The notes: a model not told the origin generated them from the sequence alone. A DNA stretch of 64,000 bases from Bacteroidetes bacterium GWF2_38_335 (GCA_001769535.1 MEOH01000006.1:1-64000), one strand, 5' to 3'; counted from the first letter of the stretch, positions 53,458 to 63,448 are shown. Translations and numbers: made by a program.

Positions 53458-55851
53458 ATGAAACGAACATTATATATATTATTACTGATTACAACAACTC
53501 TAACTTCCTTTGCGCAAAAGGGGAGGATAGAGGGCAGGGTTTTCAACGCATCAAACAATGAGCCATTGGCTTTTTCAAATATTCTCATTACGGGAACTCA
53601 AATTGGAGCGACAACTGATTTTGAAGGGAAATTCATCATTACAAACATTGAGCCCGGATTTGTCACCCTTACTGTTTCTTCGCTTGGATTTGAAACCGTG
53701 GTTTCAGAGGAACTTGTGGTAAGCAGTACCAAGCCTGCTTATATAGATATTCCCATGAATGAAACTTCGGTCACGCTGGAAACAGTAGTTGTGAAAACAA
53801 ATAAGTTCAGGAAAACCGAAGAAAGTCCGGTTTCTCTGCGCACCCTTGGTCCTGCCATGATCGAAAACAGTCCGGGTGCCAACCGCGATATATCAAAGGT
53901 GATTCAGAACCTTCCCGGCATTGCTGCCATTCCGGGTCCAAACAGAAACGATATTATCGTGAGGGGAGGAGCATCCAATGAGAGCAAATATTATCTTGAT
54001 GAAGTTGAAATTCCAACCATCAACCATTTTTCTACCCAGGGAGCATCGGGCGGATCAAATGGTATTATCAATGCCGATTTTGTGCGCGAGGTGGAATTTT
54101 TCTCCGGAGCTTTTCCCGTAAACAGGGGCAATGCGCTCAGCGGTGTTTTCAATTTTAAGCAAATCAACGGAAACAAGGAGGAAACAAGGTTTAGGGGAAC
54201 ATTGGGTGCCTCGGAAATTTCTTTGACCGCCGACGGTCCGCTTTCAGCAAATACAACTTATATTGCTTCAGTAAGAAGGTCTTATCTGCAGTTTCTTTTC
54301 AAAGCATTGGGATTGCCTTTTTTGCCCACTTTTAATGACTATCAGATAAAAGTACGCACCCAGTTGGATGAAAAAAGTGAATTGAGAATCATCAGCATTG
54401 GCGCACTCGATCAGTTTAAACTGGACACCGATATTCCAAATCCGGATGAAAATCAGCGGTATATCCTCAATTTTCTGCCAATTTATGATCAGTGGAGTTA
54501 TGCCATTGGAGGTGTTTACAAGCATTTCCGTGAAACAGGTATTAATACATTGGTGTTGAGTCGTAACATGCTTAACAACCGCATTTATAAATATCTTGAT
54601 AATGATAAAACTGATGAATCAAAAAAGCAACGTGATTACCTGTCACAGGAAATTGAAAACAAGTTGAGATTTGAAAGTACTGTCAGGACATCAAATGACT
54701 ATAAAATAATTTACGGTCTTAGTCTTGAGCAGGCCAAATATTACAACAGCACATACCAGAAAATATACACAAACACAGGCGAAGATTCTCTGGAATATGA
54801 ATCGGATCTCACATTTTACAAATACGGTTTATTTACCCAGGTAAGCAAAAAGTATTTCAATGATCTTGCCACCCTTTCCTTTGGTGTTCGCACAGATGCA
54901 GCAACCTATTCAGATGAAATGAACAACCCTGCCAAACAAATTTCCCCAAGATTCTCATTGTCGGTGGTGCTTACCGATCGCATTACATTTAATGCCAATA
55001 CCGGAAGATATTACCAGTTGCCTGCTTACACTTCACTTGGTTATCGCAACAATGAAGGCAATCTGATAAACAGGGACAATGGAATAAAATATGTTTCGGC
55101 CGATCATTATGTGGCAGGATTTGAGTATCTCAGGGATCAGAAACTCAAACTTACCCTTGAGGGATTTTACAAAATCTACCGTGATTATCCATTTTCACTC
55201 AGAGATTCTATTAGTCTGGCCCATAAAATGGTTGACTATGGAACCCTTGGTGATGAAGAAGTAGTTTCATTATCCGAAGGTCATGCATACGGCGCAGAGC
55301 TGCTTTTGCAAACCACACTGAAAAACGATTTTAATCTGATGTTGAGCTACACTTTTGCTGTGAGTGAGTTCAGAGACAAAAACGATGATTTCAGATCAAC
55401 TGGTTGGGATAACCGTCATATTTTAATTGCCACAGCTTCAAAAATCTTTAAAAAAAGATGGTATTTGGGGATGAAATACAGATTTGCCGGAGGATTACCT
55501 TACTCACCTTTTGATATGGACAAATCTTCACTTATTTCGGCATGGAATTTACGCGGACAGGCTTATTTGGATTACAACCGGTTAAACAGTGAGCGATTTA
55601 AACCATTTCACCAGGTTGATTTCAGGGTAGATAAAACCTGGTTGTTCAATAAAACCAGTCTGAAATTATATCTGGACATTCAAAACCTCTTAAATTTCAA
55701 ATCGGAGGGTTATGACCGGATCACCAACCTTGATGAAAATGGTAATCAGGTTATGGATTCAGAAGATCCTTCAAGATATGTGCTCAGGACCATTGAAAAT
55801 GAAGGTGACGGTACAATTTTACCAACAATAGGCGTGATATTTGATTTTTAA
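53458..55851 (+). CDS. TonB-dependent outer-membrane receptor
   Basis: 797 residues from the ATG at 53458 (signal MKRTLYILLLITTTLTSFAQ). A carboxypeptidase-regulatory-like domain (about 22-100; GRIEGRVFNASNNEPLAFSN) precedes the plug (VIQNLPGIAAIPGPNRNDII, then VRGGASNESKYYLDEVEIP) and the barrel (SPRFSLSVVLTDRITFNANT; VDFRVDKTWLFNKTSLKLYL). It should import a ligand that the sequence does not reveal. There is no SusD partner. The end overlaps the open frame of the next gene, whose ATG is 10 bp downstream. Confidence 0.92.
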   Translation: MKRTLYILLLITTTLTSFAQKGRIEGRVFNASNNEPLAFSNILITGTQIGATTDFEGKFIITNIEPGFVTLTVSSLGFETVVSEELVVSSTKPAYIDIPMNETSVTLETVVVKTNKFRKTEESPVSLRTLGPAMIENSPGANRDISKVIQNLPGIAAIPGPNRNDIIVRGGASNESKYYLDEVEIPTINHFSTQGASGGSNGIINADFVREVEFFSGAFPVNRGNALSGVFNFKQINGNKEETRFRGTLGASEISLTADGPLSANTTYIASVRRSYLQFLFKALGLPFLPTFNDYQIKVRTQLDEKSELRIISIGALDQFKLDTDIPNPDENQRYILNFLPIYDQWSYAIGGVYKHFRETGINTLVLSRNMLNNRIYKYLDNDKTDESKKQRDYLSQEIENKLRFESTVRTSNDYKIIYGLSLEQAKYYNSTYQKIYTNTGEDSLEYESDLTFYKYGLFTQVSKKYFNDLATLSFGVRTDAATYSDEMNNPAKQISPRFSLSVVLTDRITFNANTGRYYQLPAYTSLGYRNNEGNLINRDNGIKYVSADHYVAGFEYLRDQKLKLTLEGFYKIYRDYPFSLRDSISLAHKMVDYGTLGDEEVVSLSEGHAYGAELLLQTTLKNDFNLMLSYTFAVSEFRDKNDDFRSTGWDNRHILIATASKIFKKRWYLGMKYRFAGGLPYSPFDMDKSSLISAWNLRGQAYLDYNRLNSERFKPFHQVDFRVDKTWLFNKTSLKLYLDIQNLLNFKSEGYDRITNLDENGNQVMDSEDPSRYVLRTIENEGDGTILPTIGVIFDF

Positions 55852-55861
55852 TACTAAGATT

Positions 55862-56620
55862 ATGAAAACGATACCATATTTAATATTTTTAGCAGCATTG
55901 ATAGTGCTGACAGGTTTCTCAATCACCGAAACAATTGATAAGCCGGAAAAAGATAAAGATCCTTTAACAGATACATTATATACTAATAAAGATGGATTGG
56001 GAATCGATGTGATTGTTTCCCTTACCGAAGGAAAAAATTATAACCATCCTCTTATTGCCGTCTGGGTGGAAACCCTGGACGAAGAATATCTACAAACCCT
56101 GTATGTGTCAAATTCCATAGCTAAAGGAGTTTATGAGCACGGAGATGCCTCTCAGGGAAAATGGCTTCCCGGCGAAAAAAGACGTCCGGCTGCCCTCCCA
56201 TACTGGTCACATCAAAGAAATGTAAAAGAATCAGACGGCCTGTATATCCCAACATCAAAAACACCAATGCCCGACGCATATTCAGGAGCGACACCCCTGA
56301 ACGATTTCATGCTGATCACAAAGACCGACAAAAAGCCGGTCGGGAAGTTCAGACTGATGTTTGAAATAAACCAGCCCTTTGATTTCAATGAATTTTGGCA
56401 TAATACACTTTACCCTGACGATGAGAATTACAAAACCTCCGGTCAACCCTCAATAATTTATTCAGTTACCATTGACACTGAAAAGCCGGAAAAAATTTAT
56501 TTTCTGAACCCCATAGGCCACGGTCATTTCTCAGGATCAACGGGAGATCTTTTTACAGATTTGTCGACACTTAGCACTGCACTTGAAATAGTTGAAAAGA
56601 TACAGGTTCATTTAAAATAA
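55862..56620 (+). CDS. DUF2271-like exported protein, partner of the receptor
   Basis: 252 residues from the ATG at 55862 (MKTIPYLIFLAALIVLTGFS). The core HPLIAVWVETLDEEYLQTLYVS, KWLPGEKRRPAALPYWSHQR, DAYSGATPLNDFML and FRLMFEINQPFDFNEFWHN recalls DUF2271 periplasmic proteins, which often accompany TonB receptors and flavin-linked redox genes. It is certainly co-transcribed with the receptor (10-bp gap). No catalytic motif is visible; ligand capture is a guess. Confidence 0.68.
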   Translation: MKTIPYLIFLAALIVLTGFSITETIDKPEKDKDPLTDTLYTNKDGLGIDVIVSLTEGKNYNHPLIAVWVETLDEEYLQTLYVSNSIAKGVYEHGDASQGKWLPGEKRRPAALPYWSHQRNVKESDGLYIPTSKTPMPDAYSGATPLNDFMLITKTDKKPVGKFRLMFEINQPFDFNEFWHNTLYPDDENYKTSGQPSIIYSVTIDTEKPEKIYFLNPIGHGHFSGSTGDLFTDLSTLSTALEIVEKIQVHLK

Positions 56621-56625
56621 CTGTC

Positions 56626-56709
56626 GGCTTTGCCCTTGCATCATCTGGATTTAAGGTCTGAAAGACCGATTTGTAATACCACAGGGTGAAACACAGTGAA
56701 ACCCTGTGA
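56626..56709 (+). repeat. Repeat family A, copy 3 (5'-truncated)
   Basis: Begins at GGCTTTGCCCTTGCATC and runs through GGTCTGAAAGACC to GTGAAACCCTGTG. It lies 5 bp after the stop of the preceding gene. Confidence 0.85.
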
Positions 56710-56751
56710 GAAAAAACATTTTTCACATATATCTCAAATAGGATTTTTTAT

Positions 56752-56881
56752 TACGCATAGGGTTGCATTTTATTTCACCCTACGCGCATACAATCCCAGG
56801 GCTTTGCCCTTGCATCATCTGATTAAAGGTCTGAAAGACCGATTTGTAACACCACAGGGTGAAACACAGTGAAACCCTGCG
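56752..56881 (+). repeat. Repeat family A, copy 4
   Basis: A full-length copy, TACGCATAGGGTTGC to GTGAAACCCTGCG, followed directly by the infB terminator. Confidence 0.85.
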
Positions 56882-56890
56882 AAAAAAAAT

Positions 56891-56925
56891 AAAAAAAGCC
56901 ATGAAATTTTTCATGGCTTTTTTTA
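56891..56925 (-). terminator. Terminator of the rimP-nusA-infB operon
   Basis: AAAAAAAGCCATGAAA and TTTCATGGCTTTTTTT form a 16-bp stem with T and A runs at both ends, 14 bp past the infB stop. Confidence 0.9.
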
Positions 56926-56938
56926 TCTGATAATTATT

Positions 56939-59899
56939 TTACAGAGTCTTTTTAACTTCGACCTGCTCATAACCCTCAATAATATCACCGGTTTTGATGT
57001 CGTTGAAATTATGGATGTTCAAGCCGCATTCATAGCCTGTGGTAACTTCCTTAACATCGTCTTTGAAGCGTTTCAAAGATCCCAGTTCGCCAGTATAAAC
57101 AACAATGCCGTCGCGTATAATTCGAACCTGAGTATTTCGGGTAATTTTCCCGTCTCTTACGAAGCAACCTGCAACGGTACCAACTTTAGTGATTTTGAAT
57201 ACTTCACGAACTTCGACGGTGGCAACGATTTCTTCTTTAATATCCGGAGAAAGCATTCCTTCCATAGCATCCCTGATGTCGTTGATGGCATCGTAGATGA
57301 TGGAGTACAGACGAATTTCGATCTGTTCTTTTTCGGCAAGTTTCCTTGCACTGAGTGAAGGTCTGACCTGGAATCCAAGGATAACAGCATTGGATGCTGC
57401 AGCCAGTGTAACGTCCATTTCGGTGATGGCGCCAACGGCTTTGTGTATAACATTAACCTGAATTTCGGGTGTTGAAAGTTTGATAATTGAATCGGCCAAA
57501 GCTTCAATGGATCCATCCACGTCACCTTTAACGATAACATTGAGTTCCTGGAAGTTTCCGATTGCAATACGGCGACCGATTTCATCAAGGGTAATATGTT
57601 TCTGGGTTCTGAGTCCCTGTTCACGTTGAAGCTGAATTCTTTTAGTGGCAATTTCCTTTGCTTCGCGGTCACTGTCCAGAATATTGAATTTATCGCCAGC
57701 TTGGGGTGCACCGTTGAGACCGAGAATTCTGACCGGAGTTGATGGTCCGGCTTCTTCAATAATCCCGCCTCTTTCGTTGAACATAGCTTTCACGTGACCG
57801 GTATAGCAACCAGCAAGCATTATATCGCCTACACGCATGGTGCCGGTTTCAACAAGCAGTGTGGCAACATAGCCACGGCCCTTGTCGAGGGATGATTCAA
57901 TAACAGTTCCTCTGGCATTTCTGTCAGGGTTTGCTTTAAGATCAAGGATTTCCGCTTCGAGCAGTACTTTTTCAAGGAGTAATTCCACGTTTGTACCAGG
58001 TTTTGCAGCAATTTCCTGAGATTGGTATTTTCCACCCCAATCTTCGACCAGGTAATTCATATTTGCAAGCTGTTCCTTGATTCTTTCAGGGTTGGCTGTA
58101 GGTTTATCAATTTTATTGATTGCAAAAACGATGGGTACGTTTGCAGCCTGGGCATGGTTGATGGCTTCAATAGTCTGTGGCATCACACTGTCATCGGCAG
58201 CAACAACAATAATGGCAATATCGGTAACCTTGGCACCACGGGCCCTCATGGCGGTAAACGCTTCGTGTCCCGGAGTATCGAGGAAAGTAATTTGTCTTCC
58301 ATCTTTCAATTTTACGCCGTAAGCACCAATGTGCTGGGTGATACCGCCTGCTTCACCAGCCACAACGTTGGCCGATCTAATATAATCAAGCAGTTTTGTT
58401 TTACCATGGTCAACGTGACCCATAACGGTAACGATGGGCGGACGATGAACGAGATCTTCTTCATCGTCAACTTCTTCCAGTAAGGAGTCTTCGATATCTA
58501 CGCTGGTAAATTCAACTTTATGGCCAAACTCATCAGCAACCACTGACATAGTTTCAGCATCCAGTCTTTGATTTATTGAAACAAAGAGACCCATGTTCAT
58601 GCAGGTTGTGATCACGTCATTTACCGGCACGTTCATCATGGTTGCAAGTTCGCTTACTGAAACAAACTCGGCTACTTTGATGATATTCTTTTCGAAGTCG
58701 ATTTTTTCCTGTTCTTCGGCCATTTTCAGACTGGCGGAATCCCTCTTTTCTCTTCTGTATTTGGCGCCTTTGGATTTGGTTTTTGTGGTTAATCTGGCCA
58801 GCGTGTCCTTGATCTGCTGTTGTACTTCCACTTCGCTAACCTCAGGTTTATGTGCCTTTTTCTTTTTCTTACTTTTTTTGCCTTGCGCTGAATTTGTTTG
58901 GCTGGCTGGGGTTACAGGACGGTGTTCTTTTTCTTTTTCAGGAGGAGAAAACTCAACTTTGGCTTTTTCCTTTTTAATCCTTTTCCTTTTCTTTTTTCTG
59001 AAGTCATTATCATCAGAAGAGCCTTTGTTTTCTTTCTCGGCAACGACAGGAAGATCAATTCTTCCAACAACCGTTGGACCGGTAAGTTTTTCAATCCGCA
59101 TATGGATAAAATCCACATCAGGTTTTTCAACTTTTAATTCAGGAACTTTAGGAACCTCAGGAATTTCTTCGATTACAGGTTCAACTTCAGCAGGAGCGGA
59201 TTTGACCTTTGTTTTTTCTTGTCTTTCCTTATCTTTTTCCTCTTTGGATTTACGTGAAGGTCTGGTTTTCTGGTTAAGAGAGTCAAGGTCAATTTTGCCA
59301 ACAACTTTCACTTCCGATTCAGCTTCTTTTGCAATAACAACAGGAGCTTCGACAATTTCCTCGGTTTTTTTGGCTGCTTTTTTAGTTTCAGGCTTTTTAG
59401 TTTCAGCTTTGGCATCAACTTTTTTGGGTTCCGGCTCAGCAATGGGCTCAACGACTTCTGCAACCGGCTCCACAATTTTCTTTTTAGGAGAAAGGTCAAT
59501 TTTTCCCAGAATTTTCGGACCGGTTTTTTCAATCGGAATGTTTGTAACCTCGGCAGGTCTTCTTTTTTCCTGAGAGTAATCTATATCCTCATCTTCATCC
59601 TCATCATCCTCGTCATCCTCATCGCCGTCGCTACCCGGTAAAATTTCGTCATCGATTGAAATGGTTTCTTTTTTCTCTCTGGTTTTTTTGAGGTCAAGTT
59701 TTTCAGATTCCTTTTTTACTTTCAGTTCTGAGCTGTATTCCTTCACCAGGATATTAAAAACATCATCAGATATTTTACTGTTGGGATTGGGCGATTCACC
59801 AATATCAATTCCCTTTTTATTAAGAAAATCAATGATGGTAGAAATACCTACATTTAATTCCTTTGCCGCTTTGCTTAATCGAATAGTTCCTTTTGTCAT
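56939..59899 (-). CDS. infB: Translation initiation factor IF-2
   Basis: 986 residues. The N-terminal IF2_N domain ([20 protein letters not shown]) is followed by about 350 residues rich in lysine, glutamate and proline, with repeats of the form VVGKIDL / ILGKIDL / VVGRIDL. A second IF2_N and the GTPase come next: GHVDHGKT (about 490), DTPGHEAF and NKIDKP. Domains II-IV end in [16 protein letters not shown]. It places initiator tRNA on the 30S subunit. The long charged N-terminal extension is normal for Bacteroidota. Last gene of the operon, 45 bp after nusA. Confidence 0.97.
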   Translation of the reverse strand: MTKGTIRLSKAAKELNVGISTIIDFLNKKGIDIGESPNPNSKISDDVFNILVKEYSSELKVKKESEKLDLKKTREKKETISIDDEILPGSDGDEDDEDDEDEDEDIDYSQEKRRPAEVTNIPIEKTGPKILGKIDLSPKKKIVEPVAEVVEPIAEPEPKKVDAKAETKKPETKKAAKKTEEIVEAPVVIAKEAESEVKVVGKIDLDSLNQKTRPSRKSKEEKDKERQEKTKVKSAPAEVEPVIEEIPEVPKVPELKVEKPDVDFIHMRIEKLTGPTVVGRIDLPVVAEKENKGSSDDNDFRKKKRKRIKKEKAKVEFSPPEKEKEHRPVTPASQTNSAQGKKSKKKKKAHKPEVSEVEVQQQIKDTLARLTTKTKSKGAKYRREKRDSASLKMAEEQEKIDFEKNIIKVAEFVSVSELATMMNVPVNDVITTCMNMGLFVSINQRLDAETMSVVADEFGHKVEFTSVDIEDSLLEEVDDEEDLVHRPPIVTVMGHVDHGKTKLLDYIRSANVVAGEAGGITQHIGAYGVKLKDGRQITFLDTPGHEAFTAMRARGAKVTDIAIIVVAADDSVMPQTIEAINHAQAANVPIVFAINKIDKPTANPERIKEQLANMNYLVEDWGGKYQSQEIAAKPGTNVELLLEKVLLEAEILDLKANPDRNARGTVIESSLDKGRGYVATLLVETGTMRVGDIMLAGCYTGHVKAMFNERGGIIEEAGPSTPVRILGLNGAPQAGDKFNILDSDREAKEIATKRIQLQREQGLRTQKHITLDEIGRRIAIGNFQELNVIVKGDVDGSIEALADSIIKLSTPEIQVNVIHKAVGAITEMDVTLAAASNAVILGFQVRPSLSARKLAEKEQIEIRLYSIIYDAINDIRDAMEGMLSPDIKEEIVATVEVREVFKITKVGTVAGCFVRDGKITRNTQVRIIRDGIVVYTGELGSLKRFKDDVKEVTTGYECGLNIHNFNDIKTGDIIEGYEQVEVKKTL

Positions 59900-59944
59900 A
59901 TTTTGTTGAAACTTGTACTAATTTGATCTGTTATGGTGTCTGGT

Positions 59945-61183
59945 CTATTGTTCAAATTCTGCTTTAATAATTCTGATCACATCCTTAATGGTTTCCTCTT
60001 CAAGATCGGTTCTCTTAACCAGGTCAGATACAGACAGTTCAAGCACGCTTTTTGCAGTGTCACAGCCAATGGCTTTGAATTCATCAATTACCCAGCTTTC
60101 AATTTCATCTGCAAATTCTTCGATGTCAACGTCTTCATCATCTTCAATAACTTCTCTGTAAACATCAATTTCATAACCGGTAAGCTGTCCGGCAAGTTTG
60201 ATATTCAGTCCGCCTTTTCCAATAGCCAGAGAAACCTGGTCGGGTTGCAGAAATACCTCTGCAGTTTTGGCTGTTTCGTTGATTTTAATGGAAGATATTT
60301 TAGCCGGACTTAATGATCTTGAGATGAAAAGTTGTAGGTTCGAAGTGAAGTTAATAACATCGATGTTTTCGTTGCGGAGTTCCCTGACAATTCCGTGAAT
60401 CCTTGATCCTTTCATACCTACACAGGCACCAACGGGATCGATTCTTTCGTCGTATGATTCAACAGCCACTTTTGCTCTTTCGCCCGGTACCCGTACAATT
60501 TTTTTAATGGTAATGAGTCCGTCAAAAATTTCAGGAACCTCAAGTTCAAAAAGTCTTTCCAGGAAAACAGGAGAGGTACGTGACAGAACAATCAACGGGT
60601 TGTTGTTGCGCATATCTACTTTGATTACCACAGCACGGAGGGAATCTCCTTTTCTGAAGTAATCAGAAGGGATCTGTTCTGTTTTGGGTAATATCAGTTC
60701 GTTGCCTTCGTCATCAAGGATGAGAATTTCCTTTTTCCATACCTGATAAACTTCACCGGTAACTATTTCACCGATACGATCCTTGTATTTTGAATATATA
60801 TTGTCTTTTTCAAGGTCAAGAATTCTGGAAGTGAGGTTCTGGCGAAGAGCAAGAATAGCACGGCGGCCAAAATCAATAAGTTTTACCTCGTCTGTTACTT
60901 CTTCCCCTACTTCAAAATCTTCATCTATTTTTTTTGCTTCTGACAGTTTAATCTGCATGTTGGGATCAGTAACTTCATTGTCTTCCACAATAACCCTGTT
61001 TCTCCAGATTTCGAAGTCACCTTTGTCAATATTGATGATGATGTCAAAATTTTCGTCGGTTTCGAAAAGTTTCTTTAAAGTTCCTTTAAATACATCTTCG
61101 ATAACCCTCATCATGGTTTCCCTGTCAATGTTCTTAAGTTCTTTGAACTCCGAAAAGGTGTCAATTAAATTGATGTTTTCCAT
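59945..61183 (-). CDS. nusA: Transcription termination/antitermination factor NusA
   Basis: 412 residues: NusA N-terminal domain (NLIDTFSEFKELKNIDRETM), S1 domain (RIGEIVTGEVYQVWKKEILI), then two KH domains (DPVGACVGMKGSRIHGIVRE; SLAIGKGGLNIKLAGQLTG) and a short acidic C-terminus (VLELSVSDLVKRTDLEEETI) like a single AR-type repeat. It binds RNA polymerase and regulates pausing, termination and rRNA antitermination. It lies between rimP and infB, as in most bacteria. Confidence 0.97.
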   Translation of the reverse strand: MENINLIDTFSEFKELKNIDRETMMRVIEDVFKGTLKKLFETDENFDIIINIDKGDFEIWRNRVIVEDNEVTDPNMQIKLSEAKKIDEDFEVGEEVTDEVKLIDFGRRAILALRQNLTSRILDLEKDNIYSKYKDRIGEIVTGEVYQVWKKEILILDDEGNELILPKTEQIPSDYFRKGDSLRAVVIKVDMRNNNPLIVLSRTSPVFLERLFELEVPEIFDGLITIKKIVRVPGERAKVAVESYDERIDPVGACVGMKGSRIHGIVRELRNENIDVINFTSNLQLFISRSLSPAKISSIKINETAKTAEVFLQPDQVSLAIGKGGLNIKLAGQLTGYEIDVYREVIEDDEDVDIEEFADEIESWVIDEFKAIGCDTAKSVLELSVSDLVKRTDLEEETIKDVIRIIKAEFEQ

Positions 61184-61199
61184 TTGTGTAAATAATTTC

Positions 61200-61667
61200 T
61201 TATTTAAATGTAATTATTAATCTGGTTGTCTTTATTTTATCCAGATTGAAATTTATTTTTTCAGTAACTTTTTCTTTTTTCTTTTTGCCTTCTCTTTTAA
61301 CCATTCTTTCCACTTCTACTTCAATGCTTTCTCCGCTGTATTTCAGAAGTTTGCCTTTATGTTTTTCACCATTTGACAGGCAAATTTCCACATCTTTTCC
61401 GATGCTTTTCAGATACTGCTGTTCTACCTTAAACGGTTTATCCAGTCCGGGTGTTGAAACCTCCACATCAAAATCAGCAATACGATCTCCCAATGAGGCC
61501 TCGATTTTTCGTGAAATGAAAACACAATCGTCAATGCCTGCGCCGGCAAAGTTGTCAATGACAACTGTAATTTTTTTTGCGGGCGTAGCTATGACATCAA
61601 CAATAAACAATCCTTTCTCGGCGGCAGCGCTGGAAACAATGTCAAGTATGTCCTGTTTTTCTATCAT
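61200..61667 (-). CDS. rimP: Ribosome maturation factor RimP
   Basis: 155 residues from the ATG at 61667 (MIEKQDILDIVSSAAAEKG). The longer open frame upstream is rejected because the promoter lies inside it. The conserved core SLGDRIADFDVEVSTPGLDK and the SH3-like C-terminal part (GKDVEICLSNGEKHKGKLLK) identify it. It helps assemble the 30S subunit. First gene of the operon. An 8-bp hairpin (61681-61699) stands 13 bp before its ATG and could influence translation. Confidence 0.95.
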   Translation of the reverse strand: MIEKQDILDIVSSAAAEKGLFIVDVIATPAKKITVVIDNFAGAGIDDCVFISRKIEASLGDRIADFDVEVSTPGLDKPFKVEQQYLKSIGKDVEICLSNGEKHKGKLLKYSGESIEVEVERMVKREGKKKKEKVTEKINFNLDKIKTTRLIITFK

Positions 61668-61680
61668 ATTTTCAATAAAA

Positions 61681-61699
61681 TAGGGGACTTTGTCCCCTA
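61681..61699 (-). promoter_or_regulatory. Hairpin in the rimP leader
   Basis: TAGGGGAC and GTCCCCTA pair perfectly around a 3-nt loop. The hairpin sits between the promoter and the start codon, next to the expected ribosome site. A role in autoregulation is inference. Confidence 0.6.
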
Positions 61700-61728
61700 A
61701 AAATTTACTTTCCGCACATTTTCGAATG

Positions 61729-61759
61729 CAAAAGTAGAAAATTTTCCGGAATATGCAAA
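61729..61759 (-). promoter_or_regulatory. Complete Bacteroidota promoter of rimP-nusA-infB
   Basis: Read on the minus strand, TTTG (61759-61756), a 19-bp spacer and TACTTTTG (61736-61729) match the consensus exactly. Confidence 0.8.
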
Positions 61760-61799
61760 ATGTTTGTTGGTTATCTTTGAAATTGATGCCAGCCACTGT

Positions 61800-62245
61800 T
61801 AGATTGTGAGCAAATTATGATCGCAAATCAATCTCCTGCCTTCGGTCACCCGATATGGTACGGCGGGCCCATGGGCGTTTGCCCGGGGATACCGTAATTT
61901 AAGCCCTCAAGACTTATTAGAATGACGGATTGAATTTATGAGCTTTCTCATTCATTTCCGCCGGAAAAAGGTTTGTAGTTCTAATAAATTCGTAGCCGGC
62001 GGTCTGGATTCTTCATTTATTAACCCCGGCTTGAAAGCCGGGGCTGAATTGAGCCGGCCCTTCAGGCCTATGTTGCAAAAAAATAAGCATTATCGACTTG
62101 ATGGACTTTCAACTTGATGGACTTTCAACTTTAAAGACTCCGAACTTATGAACATCCCGTTTTTAGAAACTTTAAACAGCAACTGTTTGTTTTATACAAC
62201 AGAACATTAAATTTGTGCGTTATATATTTATTAATGCAGCTTAAA
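61800..62245. other. Gene-free region with repeat family B and decamer array
   Basis: No gene is seen. A G+C-rich stretch (CGGCGGGCCCATGGGCG near 61862) is followed by repeat family B (61948-62076) and an array of GACTTxxTGG-like decamers at 62092-62152. Confidence 0.65.
61948..62076 (+). repeat. Repeat family B, copy 2
   Basis: Same order as copy 1 at 48194: TCATTCATTTCCGCCGG, then the CCCCGGCTTGAAAGCCGGGG hairpin, then GAGCCGGCCCTTCAGGCCT. Both copies are followed by decamer arrays. Confidence 0.85.
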
Positions 62246-63130
62246 ATGAGAAAAATATACATTGGTCTCTTTATTCTGACCTCATGCATGTTCCTTTCAA
62301 TGGGGGTGCTTGAAAAAAAGATTGATTATTCCAAGGCACGGAACAAAAATGTGTGCAAAGTGCTTAAAGAAGACGTGCTGATTTATGTTGTTTTTGTTTC
62401 GAACAAAGTAAACAGACCATTTACCGAACTTGATATCCTTTCGACCATGGATTCAATCAACGTGGCAGTTCAATGGATCAACAACAGGGCTTCTGAAAAC
62501 AAAATCAATCTGAAAATTTCCACTGCTTTCCATATTGGAGATAATTTTGCCACAGTGAAAAAGGAGCTTCCGGCAGGATCGGTGCTTGAATCGGCAACAC
62601 AACCCAATCTGTCTACCGGAATAAAAAACCTCAACGAGTGGGCCGATTACATTGCCAAAAGGGTGGGAGCTACTTTTCTTATCGAGGAAACGCCGGGAAT
62701 ACAAACTCCGAAGAATCCCCGCGATAAGGAAAGTCTGATCGCTTTTCTGAGAGATAAATATAAAGTGGAAAGCGTTGCCCTTTTCTATGTTGTAAACAAC
62801 TATTTCGTTGATGATCTGTCAATTTCCATGAATACCATGAGCAACAGTGATGTGGAATTTTCTCTGATCAGCTATAAATGGCCCTCAGTTTTTGCTCATA
62901 ATTTTTTGCATCTTTTTGGCGCCGCCGATATGCACGAAACTCCATTCAGACAAGATAAAAGCAATATTGAACTGGCAAAAAAACTCTACCCCGACGACAT
63001 CATGCAAAGTCCGGAAGGCGAAAACATCCGCGAAATGAAATTGGGCGAAATGACCAAATATCTTATCGGATGGAGTGAAACAGCCGACAGTAAATTTGCA
63101 CCGCTGCTGACTGATAAGAAGGAGAGGTGA
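62246..63130 (+). CDS. Metzincin-like lipoprotein lacking the catalytic glutamate
   Basis: 294 residues from the ATG at 62246, which gives a lipobox (MRKIYIGLFILTSCMF, C14). The zinc-site segment reads HNFLHLFGAAD (H218, H222, D228), i.e. HExxHxxGxxD with N219 in place of Glu. A following H230 and a Met-turn-like DIMQSP (M253) complete the metzincin picture. If N219 is real, metal binding may remain while peptidase activity should be lost or strongly reduced. The rest of the chain (DSINVAVQWINNRASENKIN) fits an alpha/beta peptidase N-domain. Substrate and role unknown. Confidence 0.7.
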   Translation: MRKIYIGLFILTSCMFLSMGVLEKKIDYSKARNKNVCKVLKEDVLIYVVFVSNKVNRPFTELDILSTMDSINVAVQWINNRASENKINLKISTAFHIGDNFATVKKELPAGSVLESATQPNLSTGIKNLNEWADYIAKRVGATFLIEETPGIQTPKNPRDKESLIAFLRDKYKVESVALFYVVNNYFVDDLSISMNTMSNSDVEFSLISYKWPSVFAHNFLHLFGAADMHETPFRQDKSNIELAKKLYPDDIMQSPEGENIREMKLGEMTKYLIGWSETADSKFAPLLTDKKER

Positions 63131-63163
63131 GGTTTAGGTTGGAGTTGGGAATGAAAAATGGAC

Positions 63164-63194
63164 TTGTGAATCGGAAAGATTTTTAGTATCTTTG
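63164..63194 (+). promoter_or_regulatory. Promoter of the small acidic protein gene
   Basis: TTG (63164-63166), a 20-bp spacer and TATCTTTG (63187-63194). The ATG at 63206 is followed by an in-frame TGA after two codons, so translation should begin at 63214. Confidence 0.65.
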
Positions 63195-63213
63195 AATAAA
63201 ACATTATGAAATC

Positions 63214-63447
63214 ATGAAAAAGAATCTTAACCAGATACTTAAAGAAGCCCTGGTGGGCAAAAAAGTTGTGCTATCTTCACTTACAAACCTCGAATCAGAC
63301 AAAAGCATTATCGTCAGGATTACTGATTGTGATTTTGAAGAAAAAAAAGGCGATGACGATGATAAATTCATCTATTTTGAATTGCCCGATGGTACCATTT
63401 CTTATGAGAACATGGATTGGGGGGATGAAATTGAGTTTGTACAATAA
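63214..63447 (+). CDS. Small acidic cytosolic protein (77 aa)
   Basis: MKKNLNQILKEALVGKKVVL then a compact, Asp-rich domain with an EEKKGDDDDKFIYFELPDG segment and a C-terminal YENMDWGDEIEFV. There is no signal peptide or membrane helix. Its own promoter and terminator make it a convincing independent gene. I do not recognise the family; the fold may be a small beta-barrel. Function unknown. Confidence 0.75.
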   Translation: MKKNLNQILKEALVGKKVVLSSLTNLESDKSIIVRITDCDFEEKKGDDDDKFIYFELPDGTISYENMDWGDEIEFVQ

Positions 63448-63448
63448 A

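Noticed and set aside
58593-59573. 326-codon ORF on the plus strand opposite infB
   Set aside because: It is the shadow of the lysine/glutamate-rich N-terminal half of IF-2, whose codon bias keeps the opposite strand open; composition is Ser/Phe/Leu-rich without domains or signal logic.
61246-61683. 145-codon plus-strand ORF opposite rimP
   Set aside because: It lies exactly over rimP, has Ser/Phe-rich shadow composition, and has no promoter.
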